Shown here: piece by piece, positions 33,870-45,135 of the stretch
Layout of the letters: each line of letters opens with the position of its first letter
Numbering within the stretch: position 1 is the first letter of the stretch
NCBI RefSeq assembly: GCF_965363235.1
Contig: NC_134846.1
Location: forward strand, 72,700,724-72,764,723
Length of the DNA stretch: 64,000 bases
Direction: 5' to 3'
Origin: Mytilus galloprovincialis
Taxonomy: Eukaryota > Mollusca > Bivalvia > Mytilida > Mytilidae
The notes under the pieces: generated by a model
What the model saw: only the letters and a program-made list of their open reading frames with translations
Databases searched by the model: none
What the model was told of the DNA's origin: nothing
Program-made: the position numbers and the translations under genes

Positions 33870-34195
33870 CAGTACACGGATGCCCCATCCGCACTAATAT
33901 TCTCTATGTTCAGTAGTGGACCGTGATAAAATGTGGGAAAATCTCTAATTTCGCATTAAAATTAGAAAGATCATATCCTAGGGAACATGTGTACTAAGTT
34001 TCAAGTTAATTGGACTTCAAATTCATAAAAACCTACCTTGACCAAAAACTTTAACCTGAAGCGGGACAGACGGACGGAGGAAGTGACGGACGCACGGACG
34101 GACGAACGAACGAACAGACGGACGAACGAACGAACGGACGAACGCACAGACCAGAAAACATAATGCCCATAAATGGGGCATAAAAAGAAGTTAAA
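33870..34195. repeat. Dispersed repeat family C with tetranucleotide expansion
   Basis: Contains ACATGTGTACTAAGTTTCAA, CTACCTTGACCAAAAACTTT, a (GGAC/GAAC)n run at 34065-34145, and the end hairpin TGCCCATAAATGGGGCA. Related copies: two tandem units at 48285-48710 and a reverse copy at 61560-61790. The flanks look like parts of a retrozyme-related unit, suggesting insertion into it. Confidence 0.65.
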
Positions 34196-34539
34196 AAGGC
34201 CAAATGTAGTACGAAGTTGAAGAGCATTGAGCACCAAAAAATTTTGCAAAATCCAAAAAATAATTGCCAAATAAAACTAAATGTCATTTTTTCCGGGGAA
34301 AGAAAATCCTTATAGTATTTCAAATAATTAAAACGTCTTTTCTGTTCCAACTTTATATAGCATTCGGCGCCTACAGTGACGTCATTTAAGTAATCGGTAT
34401 GACAATAGGAAAATTATTACTTATGAACGTCAGTAGCCAGTGATAATTTCGGACCATGCATATTTCCAATTAATGTAACCACAATGTCGTCCTCTTTTAT
34501 CCTAATTTGAAATAACCAAATAGGACTTTTTAGCGAACC

Positions 34540-34640
34540 TGTACTCACAATGAGTAACACGACGGATGTCACTTCAGGAGCATGACTATCCTTTCGAAGC
34601 ATTTTGATCAACCTTAATCTTTTTGTATGGTTTATGTTGC
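34540..34640 (+). repeat. Decayed family A fragment
   Basis: GAGTAACACGACGGATGTCAC, AGCATTTTGATCAACC and GGTTTATGTTGCTTGG keep the order of family A landmarks. Confidence 0.5.
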
Positions 34641-35019
34641 TTGGTTTTTGAAGTTTATGCTTTGCTTAATGAACTTGTTTTCTTTTCCTAGTCCCGTTGT
34701 TGTTCCCTTTACCAGCAATTTCATTTATAGCGATATGTCCATTGTTAAAAATGCATTTGGAGGAAATTTTCCCGTGACATATTGACCAGAATTATTTAGA
34801 TAATGTGGTTTTTCGGGAGATGCTTGTTTTTGATCAGATCTTGTTTATCCATGTTTCTGTAGCTTTTACTCATTCGTTATGTTGTTGTTTTATATGTTAA
34901 TAAGACTCTCGCAAATCGCAGTATCATGAATTTGTTTTGATTATCAACTCAGGGTACTAATTACTTGCTTGTGTTTTATCATGAGCACACGTAGTCACTT
35001 TAAATTTGTAAAAGCCGTA

Positions 35020-35180
35020 TATAAATAAACTCATCATAGATACCAGGACTAAAATTTGTATATCCGCCAGACGCGCGTTTCGTCTACAAAAGATTCATCG
35101 GTGACGCTCGAATCCAAAAAAGTTAAAGTTAAAAAGGCCAAATAAAGTACGAAGTTGAAGAGCATTGAGGACCATAGTGT
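35020..35180 (-). repeat. Retrozyme-family fragment with mutated hammerhead
   Basis: The hammerhead-like block at 35064-35107 (minus strand) retains its stems and GAAA, but the core reads CCGATGA instead of CTGATGA. That change at a conserved core position should abolish cleavage. Confidence 0.7.
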
Positions 35181-35470
35181 TTCTTATGTCATGCCTGAAT
35201 AATTTATAGTTTTAGACATCACACATCCATTTAACATGAATAAGAATAAAATATAGAACACCGAAACTCGAAAAATAAATCATTTACTCATTAAATGTGT
35301 GACAACCTACAAAGACATTATAATACAATACGTCAAGTTATGTATCCAAATTGCTAGAATACATTTACCTATAAAGTTACTTTTTCTTAACTTGAAATAA
35401 GTTAACAAAAACAAACCAGGTGCTCCGCAGGGTGCAGCTTTATATATATCCTGGTACCTTTGATAACTAT

Positions 35471-36560
35471 TTATACGACCGCAGAAGTCGAACCCTGAAT
35501 AGTTTGGGCAAGTATGAACACAACATTCAAGCTTGATACAGCTCTGAATTTAGATTGCTATAAAATATTTGACATAACATGAGTTTCTGACACAAAACAA
35601 ATGTCAATTTCTTACAAATCTATTGCGCGATATTTTGCAATTACAGATTTCTTCTTTTAACTTTTCAAAAATTTGGAATTTGAAAAATTTGAAAAAAAGG
35701 AAAACATCTACCACCCCCCTTTTTTTGTAATGTGTCTAAAACCTGACATTTCTTAAAACATAATATACAAGTAGTGTAAGGGACGTAAATCCGAACATAC
35801 CCAACATTATATGTTAAATGTTTTAGAATAACCTCCCTTACACTGCTTTTAAATTGTCTTAATTGTCCATTGACCAGAAATACCTAGTTTTTCCCCTTTG
35901 TTGCCCCTAATTCCGCAACATTTTGAGCCATAACCCCCCCCCCCCCCCCCCCCCAAAGTCAATACTAACCATCCTTTTATGGTATGGAAACGTGTGGTTT
36001 TATTTCAGAAAGATTCATACACTTAAGCATACGTTATTGTTTGAAAACTACAAAAATGATTATTTTGGGCCCCCTTTTAGGCCCCTAAACTATTGGGACC
36101 ATAACCCGCAAAATCAATCCCAACCTTTTGTTTTTTTGTGATATTGAACCTTCTTGTAAAAAATTATAGAGATCTATACACTTAAACACAAGCTTGTTTT
36201 GGCCCATTTTTGACCCTTAATTCCTATACTGTTTTCCCAATAACCCCTTAAAATAAATCCCAACCTTCTACTTCAGAACAATTGAAATACTAAAACACAA
36301 CTTTTTGTCCTGAAACTAGATAAATGCTGTTTTTGGCCCCTTGGACCCCTAATTCCTAAACCTTTGGGACCATAACCCCCAAAATCAATCCCAAGCTTCC
36401 TTTAGTGGTTATAAACATTGTGTTAAAATTTTATTGATTTCTTTTCACTTATTCAAAAGTTATTATCCGGAAACAATCCTTCTTCGGACGACGCTGACGA
36501 CGACGACGACGTAATACCAATATACGACCAATTTTTTTAAAATTTTTACGGTGGTATAAA
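35471..36560. mobile_element. Non-autonomous element with internal repeats
   Basis: The ends TTATACGACCGC (35471) and, inverted, TTTATACCACCGT (to 36560) frame about 1.1 kb. The interior repeats blocks such as GGCCCCTAATTCCTAAAC, GGGACCATAACCCCCAAAAT and CAATCCCAACCTTC several times, with a poly-C run at 35935-35954 and a GAC run near 36490. It abuts a retrozyme-like end (CCTGGTACCTTTGATAACTA). I recognise the block sequence as common in bivalves. No protein is encoded. Confidence 0.6.
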
Positions 36561-37041
36561 AATACAAGGTAACTAAACATATAATTGTAATTATAAAAAG
36601 ATTCATGAATTTGCCAGCAATGTTATAATCAATAATAATAACCGAACAATTAAGAAAACAAGTTATACATTCTTAATGCATCAATAATATATCTTCTGTT
36701 TTTTACAATACACCAATACAAACGTAAATGAAAATCACACTTATATTTCAAGTAGAACTTGATGCTTCTTAAGCACAACATTTCTCTCTTGATTTACATT
36801 CATCAGAAATGCTCAAACACAATAATTTGAAAACCAATTAAAATGCACCAAAAATATCCAATACCACCAATATGTACTTCCATTCAATGATATTTTATAA
36901 TAAGTTAATGTTTAAAGAATTTCTAATTACTTTTTGTTCAAATTATATTTGAACGGACATTGTAAATACTCATGTATGATATTTTAGCACATCTGAAGAA
37001 TAACTGATGTTAACAGTTATCTAATTCCTTGGTTCAAATCT

Positions 37042-37284
37042 TGAATTCGTTATTGTAGTAGTCTTTGTCATTCCTGGTTCAAAGATTTAGATAAATCTTC
37101 AATCACGCATCCCTGGGACATCAGGGGTCGTCATGTTCGTACAAGTGTGTCACTAGAGGATTTACGATTTGCACAAGAAATGGCAAAGACTATCAAAACA
37201 ACGTTTGATCAATGGAATGAGAAGATGCTTATAATCAGTTATTCGAATGAACAGTGGTTGCACTCAGTATTCGACATGGCTTAA
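37042..37284 (+). other. Unrecognised coding-like open frame
   Basis: About 80 codons with no ATG start, ending at TAA 37282-37284. The stretch from 37075 has protein-like composition (HPWDIRGRHVRTSVSLEDLR, then FAQEMAKTIKTTFDQWNEK). Possibly a remnant of a mobile-element protein or an exon. I do not recognise it and saw no clear splice partners. Confidence 0.3.
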
Positions 37285-38328
37285 TCACTGACACATATTG
37301 ACTTTTTCCAATGAAGACGCATTGTGTTATGTAAATTTTTTACTTGTTAGCATCCAGAGTAAAAAAAAAACAATGCCAATGTGTAGCACCTATGATATCC
37401 TCTTAAGGAAATCTAATAACCAGAATTATCTTAAGAGACGTATTTCCATAGTTTTGTAGAATGATAATTTAAATATTTTGAAGAAATGTGATTATCAAAA
37501 TCATAACAATTCCCCTCATATAGTAGACTTCAACATGTACACTGTAAATCATTGAAGATTTGCATCATCATTCTACAAGTCCAGTGTTTGACCTTTTGAT
37601 TTTGTCATGTGATAAGGGACTTTCAGTTTTGAATTTTTCTCTGAGTTCAGTATATTTTTTACTTAACTTTTTAAAACTCTTTTCCTATTATATTATAAAG
37701 GCTTCAAAACAAATACCTTATCTTCAGACATAAAATACATTTACACAATTAATATCAATCAAATGTTCAATACCTAACCATTGTATGGAACATATTGCAA
37801 ATCTATTTACGTCTACCTATTTACTTTGGGTTTTTATAATATTATAATCAATAAAAAAAAAACTCTTTTTAACCTTTCAGTTTGTAAAAGAATGAATAAG
37901 TAAATAACAAAAAATCTTAATTTAGTTAAGTCATCACATTTAACCAATTGTTCAACACTTGTCTGGCAAAATATCAAACCTTTTTCTCAAAACATGAACA
38001 GTTATAGGTCAATTATAGACAAACAAAACATTTATTTACGCTTTGTTTAGATAGCAAATTAATATGATTCAAATAAGTAGTCTTCTGAATGCTGAAGAAA
38101 GAATAATATTTAACTTGCTGAAAATATTGATCATTAACGGATGTATAAGTCTTGAAACAAGACCATTGTGCTACGACTTGATATATATAAACATCCGATT
38201 TTCAGAAACTTTTTAACTTTTTTTAGACTTCATTAAGGGACAAACCACACCCTCATTTGATGACTATACATATGCAAAGTACAAATTCCTATAACATAAA
38301 ATCAAACAAATAAAAAAAAAAGAAGGAA

Positions 38329-39257
38329 ACAAGAGTGCACACGCTGAAATGTCTCGCCTTCTATACTAATCATTGATATTATGTTGGTAGTTCTAAGTAT
38401 AAAGCTAAGCTTTAATACAACTTTCACATAAACTTAACATTAACCAAGATAACTAAACAAAGGCCAAAGAACCTTGAAAATGAGGTCCGGTCAGATGAAC
38501 TATGCCAGGCAGACATGTACAGCTAACAATGCTTCTATACAACATATATAGTTGACCTATTGCTTATAGTTTAAGATAGACCAAAACACAAAAACTTAAC
38601 ACTGTGCAATGAACCGTGAAAATGAGGTCACGGTCAAATAAAACGTGCGCGACTGACAAAGATCATAAAATATTTCCATACACCAAATATAGATGACCCA
38701 TGGCATATAGTATTAGATAAAAAGACCAAAACTCAAAAACTTAACTTTGACCACTGAACCATGAAAATGAGGTCAAGGTCACATGACATCTACCCGCTAG
38801 ACAGGTACACCTTACAATCATTCAATACACCGAATATACAAGCCCTATTGCTTATAGTATCTGAGATAGGGACTTGACCACCAAAACTTAACATTGTTCA
38901 CTGATCCATGAAATGAGGTCAAGGTCAAGTGAAAACTGTCTGACAGACATGAGGACCTTGCAAGGTACGCACATATTAAATATAGTTATCCTATTACTTA
39001 TAATAAGAGAGAATTCAACATTGCAAAAAATCTGAACTTTTTTTTCAAGTGGTCACTGAACCATAAAAATGAGGTCAAGGACATTGGACATGTGACTGAC
39101 GGAAACTTCGTAACATGAGGCATCTATATACAAAGTATGAAGCATCCAGGTTTTCCACCTTCTAAAAAATAAAGCTTTTAAGAAGTTAGCTAACACCGCC
39201 GCCGCCGAATCACTATCCCTATGTCGAGCTTTCTGCAACAAAAGTTGCAGGCTCGAC
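38329..39257. mobile_element. Element of ~145-bp tandem units ending in a hairpin
   Basis: Five units are marked by TGAGGTC at 38481, 38623, 38768, 38914 and 39070 (spacings 142-156). The element begins GAGTGCACACGCTGAAATG and ends with a hairpin at 39223-39257, GTCGAGC...CTGCAAC-AAAA-GTTGCAG-GCTCGAC. The terminal hairpin recalls Helitron ends, but the CTRR terminus is not evident. I know the unit as a common bivalve repeat. It is non-coding. Confidence 0.65.
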
Positions 39258-39259
39258 AA

Positions 39260-40676
39260 AAAAACAAAGGAAAAACACAACATGCAGCAAACATCCAAAG
39301 ATAAAATAAGAAAAACTAGATAACAAAATGGAAAAGAAGAGACATGTTGTATTAAATCATGTCATGGAGTATCTGTAAGTAATGAATTCTTGACTTTAAA
39401 AAACTATGAACACACTTTCAAAAAGTGTTTAGAGGTACTTAAACGCTGCTATGATAATAATATCTACCAAAATGTTAAAAACTAAACAATGTTGTTCAAC
39501 CATTTTAACCTTTATAAAGGGAAAAAAATAAGAACATACTTTATCCAAATAGTTATCATAAAAATATTGAGAACGCTGTACTGTTTTGTTCATGATGTTG
39601 TAGTGCACAATGAATAATTGTATATAAAGTTACAATAACAATCTTATCAAAGAAAAAAATGTATGCCGACTTCAAACACGTACTTCTTTCAATCAATGGG
39701 TATATCAATTTGTCAAATCAAAGCTAGTTGAGAAAAATTTAAAGCTAAAAGAGTTTAAAAAAGGGTTAAATTCCATTCACCTATTTCATTGTTTTATTCC
39801 ATATCAATACTGCAGGTTTTTTTTACAAGACGACTATGTAGTAATGAAGCAACGTTTTGGTAGAATGTACTTAAAATTTTAAAGTGAAATATATAGATAT
39901 ATATCTTATTCAAAAGTATAAATCAATTGTACTGTTATGTTAAGCTGCTAAAACTATTCACAAAAATTTGGCCATCGTATAAATAAAATATAATGTAAAT
40001 AATAAATTCATAACTATATTAATGCAAAAACAAAATATATACAAAAATATCCTATTTATTTAATGCTCAAATTTTTTTTGACCTGAGTATAAAAATACAT
40101 CAACTATAATAACATATGCCAAAAAGATGTTAAATTAAATTGTTTATATGTCTTATATGCCCATTATATACAAATCAAGGCATGTGTCATGATTGCCCTT
40201 AGCAAAGCAATGATCTACCAGAATCCAAAATGAAGTGGATGTAAGCAACTATAGTGTCCAATGGAATATTGCAAAGAGCTAGTTATAAAGCAGAGTTCAA
40301 GGACTTAAATATATTCACTACTGATTGCATGAATCCAACGAAGGAACCCAAAAACATATTTAAATCTTTAAAAAAGATTATTAACATTGCTATGATGCAT
40401 AAGGTTTTTACAGGAATTTGCAGGCTACATATAAAACACTTAGAACCATTCATTTAAATATATTACCTTATTTTATAAATCAATTTTGTCATGAAATATT
40501 AGAATTTCAATTCTGTCATATTAAAAGCAAGCTTGGAAACAGAAATGTTTCTGATATTGTAATCACAATACAATTACCGGAAGTCAAACTTTCAATGGAC
40601 ACCTAAACTAACTTAAACATTGTAGTTTATTTGGCATTGTAATTTTTTATTTATTCAAGCACTTTAATGAATAAAT
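39260..40676. other. No gene seen
   Basis: AT-rich. Open frames at 40254-40457 and 40418-40606 overlap and have no recognised domain. Confidence 0.45.
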
Positions 40677-40910
40677 AAAGGCAACAGTAGTATACCGTTT
40701 TTCAAAACTTATAAATCCATGGACAAAAATCAAAATCGGGGTAACAAACTAAAACCGAGGGAAACGCATCAAATATAAGAGGAAAACAAAGACACAACAT
40801 TAAAATGTGACACACACAGAAACGGACTAAGCATTAGACAAAATCCTATGAGAATAACAAATATAACATCAAAACCAAATACATGAATTTGGGATAGATA
40901 AGTAATGAGT
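40677..40910 (+). repeat. Dispersed repeat family B
   Basis: AAAGGCAACAGTAGTATACC, ATCCATGGACAAAAATCAAA and ATATAAGAGGAAAACAAAG, closely matching the 8.1-kb copy. It abuts the retrozyme array. Confidence 0.75.
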
Positions 40911-40996
40911 CTTTTGGCAAAATGTTTAGGAATTTTGGTCCTCAATGCTCTTCAACTTCGTACCTTATTTGGCATTTTTAACTTTTTTGGATTCGA

Positions 40997-41040
40997 GCGT
41001 CACTGATGAGTCTTTTTTAGACGAAACGCACGTCTGGAGT
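40997..41040 (+). ncRNA. Type I hammerhead ribozyme motif
   Basis: Core CTGATGA and GAAA are intact and stem II is GTCT/AGAC. Stem III ACGC/ACGT has one terminal mismatch, and the stem I half TGGAGT weakens pairing. Confidence 0.8.
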
Positions 41041-41359
41041 ATTTACAATATTTAGTCCTGGTATCTATGATGAGTTTATCTACTACCACTGGGTCGATGC
41101 CACTGCTGGAAGAGATTTATTTCCCTGAGGGTATCACCAGCCAAGTAGTCAGCACTTTTGTGCTGGCATGAATTATCATTGATATGGTTACATTTATAAA
41201 TTAACTGTTTACAAACATTTGTAATTGTTTTAATACTAAGGCTTTTCTACCTCAAGCATAGATTACCTTAGCTGTATTTGGCAAAACTTTTATGAATTTT
41301 GTTCCTCAATGCTCTTCAACTTCGTACTTTATTTGGCATTTTAAACTTTTTTGGATCGA

Positions 41360-41403
41360 GCGTCACTGATGAGTCTCTTTTAGACGAAACACGTGTCTGG
41401 CAT
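41360..41403 (+). ncRNA. Type I hammerhead ribozyme motif with compensated stem III
   Basis: Stem III reads ACAC/GTGT in place of ACGC/GCGT, a double change that keeps full pairing. The core is intact. Predicted cleavage follows C41397. Confidence 0.82.
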
Positions 41404-41708
41404 ATTTACAAAATTTAGTCCTGGTATCTATGATGACTCTATTTACTACCACTGGGTCGATGCCACTGCTGTTGGAGATTTATTTCCCCGAGCGTATCAC
41501 CAGCCCAGTAGTCAGCAGTGGAATTATCATTGCTATGGTTACATTTATAAATTAACTGTTTACAAAAATTTATTTTTTAAATACTAAGGCTTTTCTACCT
41601 CAAGCATAGATTACCTTAGCTGTATTTGGCAAAACTTTTAGGAATTTTGTTCCTCAATGCTCTTCAACTTCGGTCTTTATTTGGCATTTTGAACTTTTTT
41701 GGATTCCA

Positions 41709-41753
41709 GAGTCACTGATGAGTCTTTTTTTAGACGAAATGCGCGTCTGGCGT
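41709..41753 (+). ncRNA. Type I hammerhead ribozyme motif
   Basis: The core is intact. Stem III ATGC/GCGT pairs through one U-G, and the stem II loop is longer by one T. Predicted cleavage follows C41747. Confidence 0.8.
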
Positions 41754-42290
41754 ATTAACAAAATTTAGACCTGATATCTATGATGAGTTTATTGTAGACG
41801 AAATGTTTGTCTAGCATATTTTTTAGCCTCGTATCTTTGACGAATTTATTTTCAACTTGACCGAGAACATATAATTTTCAACGTCTTATCACAGCAGGTT
41901 GTTAAATTAACATTTGAATACCACAACCATGAACTTCAACCTACATTTTTGTAACTGAAAATATTCAAACAGGCCATACATAATAGCAATATATATAGGT
42001 GTATATTTGCATTCTAAATTAATAAGAATTGGCTGAATGGTAATATCAATAAAAACCAAAAGTCACTCTTTTGGAGATAGATCCTTATTGTTCCTAACAA
42101 AACATCAAAGTCTCATTGATGACATAAGGTAAATAAACACTTTTTACATGTTACTGATTCATTGTGAAGAAAACAATGTCAAAGAAGAGGCGAGTGTTTG
42201 TTCTATTCATCTGTATTATGCCTGACAAATGAAGGAGTAAGTACAAGTCATTATTTGCTCATTTTAAAAGAGGCCTTTTGCTACCACGTT

Positions 42291-42710
42291 TCATATCAGC
42301 ACTTACTTTAGTATTATATGTGTAGTAGGGATAAGCCTATGAAATATGTCACCATTTCAAGCATAATGGTATATGATAAGGTTGAGAAACTGAGGTGAAA
42401 TACATGACAACGTTTATTGATTCATAACACATTTCACATCAGCACTTAGTAATGTGTGGTATGGATATGCTTAAAGCCAATGGAATAGGTCACCATTTCA
42501 AAAATAATGATATATGATAAGGTTGAGAAACAGGTAATATATACATGTTTGACAACGCTTATTAATTCATAACACATTTCACATAAGCACTTACTTTAGT
42601 TATGTGTGGTAGGGATAAGCCACTGATATAGGTCAACATTTCAAGCATAATGATATATGATATGGTTCAGAAACTCAGGTGAAATATATGACAACTCTTA
42701 TTGATGAAAC
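42291..42710. repeat. Three ~144-bp tandem units
   Basis: Units start TCA(T/C)AT(C/A)AGCACTTA at 42291, 42434 and 42579. Each contains AATATGTCACCATTTCAA-like sequence and ATATGATAAGGTTGAGAAAC. No coding potential. Confidence 0.8.
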
Positions 42711-43800
42711 AAATCAGATGTCCAGTTTTTCATTCGATTATGCAAATTAGCTTGTTACTTAAAAATAGACACAATTCTGAGAAGTTTAAATGTATTTTCT
42801 GGTTTCCATTGAACATAAAATCTTAAAAATCTTCAGTAGTTGGGTAAGTTTCAACCACCCTCCTGGACGATTTTTCAAATTTTGCATGTTTTTCTGTGAG
42901 CCTGGTAAAAAGCATGATAATGATATCTACATGTATATTTGGTCAAAAATAGAACAAGGTATGTATTGTTGCTATTTGAAATATATGAAAAGGTTGGGAA
43001 AATGGTTCAAGCAGCTACTCACCCTACCATGAAAGGATTGAAGTGGTGTCATATGCTAATATCAATTAAGAAGGTATGGGACATGTAGCTATATAGTGGA
43101 CTGTTTATCAAAGCCTATTTCAAATTTTAAGGTCAAAGTTGTGAATGAGGTAATATAGATATTGATATAATAGATTTTATTCAATAAGAGACTTATGAAA
43201 ACTGTCTGCTTAAACATTTTACAAACATTTCTGAGGGTAAATAAATAAAGTTAAATGTTTAAAAAAATATATAATTAATGGTAATAGATATGACATTAGG
43301 TATTTCAGGAAATATCAATCCCTTGATTTAAAAAAAAGCCCATTAAAATCCAATGCAATTATTAAATAAGAAATGGTGAAGAAATCTATGTAACAGTTAA
43401 TTGTACTTTAAATGATAGTCCATGAATATGAATCATAAAAATGCCTTTTAAAACAAAGCTATTAGGAAATATTAATTCACAAAATAATATATGAATTTAA
43501 ATCTACTGAAAATAATATGTAGTACTAAATCAAATTATATTTAGTATATTTCTATGATTGTGTGATTTTTTTTTGGTTCCTGATATTTTTCGGACAAATA
43601 GTACTGATGTGTTTAGCATGTTCTAATTCCCTTATTGGTTATACAAATATGACATTTCATTTCTCTTCCTTTCTATACACCCCCTCCATCCTTCCATCTC
43701 TATCCATAACTGGTTGAAGCAATGCTTTGTTACACATAACTTTTATTCATTCAATTGGCACTTAATCAGTTGTCCTGACGATTTTAATCATGCCTACATA

Positions 43801-44473
43801 CAGTCAGGGGTACTACTTGTACAAGTGTATTTTATTTACTTGAAGAAGTAAAAAAAATATACACATATAAGTAAATTTGTAGGATACTTGTACAAGTGAA
43901 TTTTATTTACTTGTATAGGTAAAAAAAAAATTGGCTGAGTTATGTCCCTTAGGCATTCAGAATTTTTTACTTGTATAAGTAAAAAAATCATCCTTTCTTC
44001 TTTTCTTGAATTCTTAAGATTTCTTTGCTCTAATAGAATTTTAAATTGTGTACCCTTTATAGATGTCTTTACTAAACATTTATGTGTAATTTCATGGACA
44101 ATGAAAATCCCATTTGTCTGTTATCTTCATAACACTGCTCATTTACAAGCCCCAAAGGAGCAATTTTTGATTGCCTTGCGCAAATATACAAGATCTTTGC
44201 TCAATCAGTTTCTTTGATGAATTAATGAGATGAAACGTTGAACTTTAATGAAAAAATTTGAGCAAACCTGGGAAAAATCATTAAAGGCATGATTTTACAT
44301 CTCAAAACTTGAGGATTTTTGTGGGATTGTAAGAAAAATTTACTTATACAGGTAAATTTTTTAGAAAATTAAGGGGAGATTATTCAAACATTATTTATTT
44401 ACTTATATGTGTATATTATTTTTTACTTCTTCAAGTAAATAAAATACACTTGTACAAGTAGTACCCCTGACTG
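43801..44473. mobile_element. 673-bp element with 72-bp terminal inverted repeats
   Basis: The ends 43801-43872 and 44402-44473 are inverted copies differing by a small A/T-run change. They start CAGTCAGGGGTACTACTTGT. Flanking ACATA on both sides (43796-43800, 44474-44478) is a likely 5-bp target duplication. The palindrome ACTTGTACAAGT occurs at 43815, 43886 and 44448. The frame at 43942-44217 has no transposase motif, so the element is non-autonomous. Superfamily uncertain. Confidence 0.85.
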
Positions 44474-44909
44474 ACATATATTGATCTGATTTCAGCACAT
44501 TTGTGCATAATAGTGACTTACAAATTTACTATGTGTTATTTTCCCTAAGCATTTATTATTATAGAGTCTTATTTTTCAAAAACTAGACTGTTTTTTACAT
44601 TATTATTGAAAGGACAAGTTTTAATATATTTCCTATTCCATGAAATTGATCAAGAAATTGGTGAGAAAATAGTAAAACTATATGACGACTGCAAAAAGTT
44701 ATCTATTCCAAATATCTTTAGCTTTGAAAAAAAAAATTTAAACCTGAAATTTGGTAATTATTTTAAAACATTTTCATATAATGCAAATTCAGAAATTGGA
44801 TTCTGTATATATGTACCTGTATGCACCTTTTTCTAATATCACAATCATAAATGTCCATTCTTAAAAATTGCTATAATAAATGCACACAATAATACTTGAC
44901 TTTACAGCG

Positions 44910-44915
44910 TTTATT
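44910..44915 (-). promoter_or_regulatory. Candidate UCP4-B polyadenylation signal
   Basis: AATAAA on the minus strand, about 150 bp beyond the UCP4-B stop. The spacing is plausible but unproven. Confidence 0.45.
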
Positions 44916-45063
44916 TCTGTAACAAGTGTAAATAATCTGCTCACCATAATTAAAATCACAGCTTGAAATCATGAAAATTGTATAAAGATGAACTGCATGA
45001 TTTTTCGGTTTATATTTAAACTCTATTAATGTTTTTTGATTTGCATATTTAACTACACTGAGA

Positions 45064-45135
45064 TCAGAATGAGGATGCACCACATAGTTTCCTGATTCCT
45101 TCAAAAGATATCCAGAATGTTAATGACCATGGAGC
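45064..45135 (-). CDS. UCP4: UCP4-B exon 10 (C-terminus)
   Basis: [23 protein letters not shown] and stop at 45064-45066. Acceptor TTCCAG. Confidence 0.94.
   Translation of the reverse strand, partial: APWSLTFWISFEGIRKLCGASSF

Larger units (their letters stand above)
40912..41850 (+). mobile_element. Retrozyme array: about three 350-364-bp units, opposite orientation
   Basis: The phrase CTCAATGCTCTTCAAC recurs at 40941, 41305 and 41653. Each unit carries a hammerhead on the plus strand (40997, 41360, 41709), and the first keeps the second hairpin at 41148-41167. It belongs to the same family as the 31-kb array but is clearly diverged, forming a second subfamily. Cuts at 41034, 41397 and 41747 predict RNAs of 363 and 350 nt. 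A fourth, very decayed ribozyme block follows at about 41771-41815. Confidence 0.82.

Noticed and set aside
34001..34350. Serine/arginine/valine-rich open frames on the minus strand
   Set aside because: They come from the GGAC/GAAC tetranucleotide run in a family C repeat.
39053..39298. 81-codon minus-strand frame
   Set aside because: It lies in the end of the ~145-bp tandem element, including its terminal hairpin.
30991..41850. CRISPR-like regular repeats
   Set aside because: Unit lengths of 145-360 bp without short direct repeats and unique spacers, in a eukaryotic genome.
43942..44217. 91-codon frame inside the 673-bp transposon
   Set aside because: No DDE, zinc-finger or helix-turn-helix pattern; far too short for a transposase.
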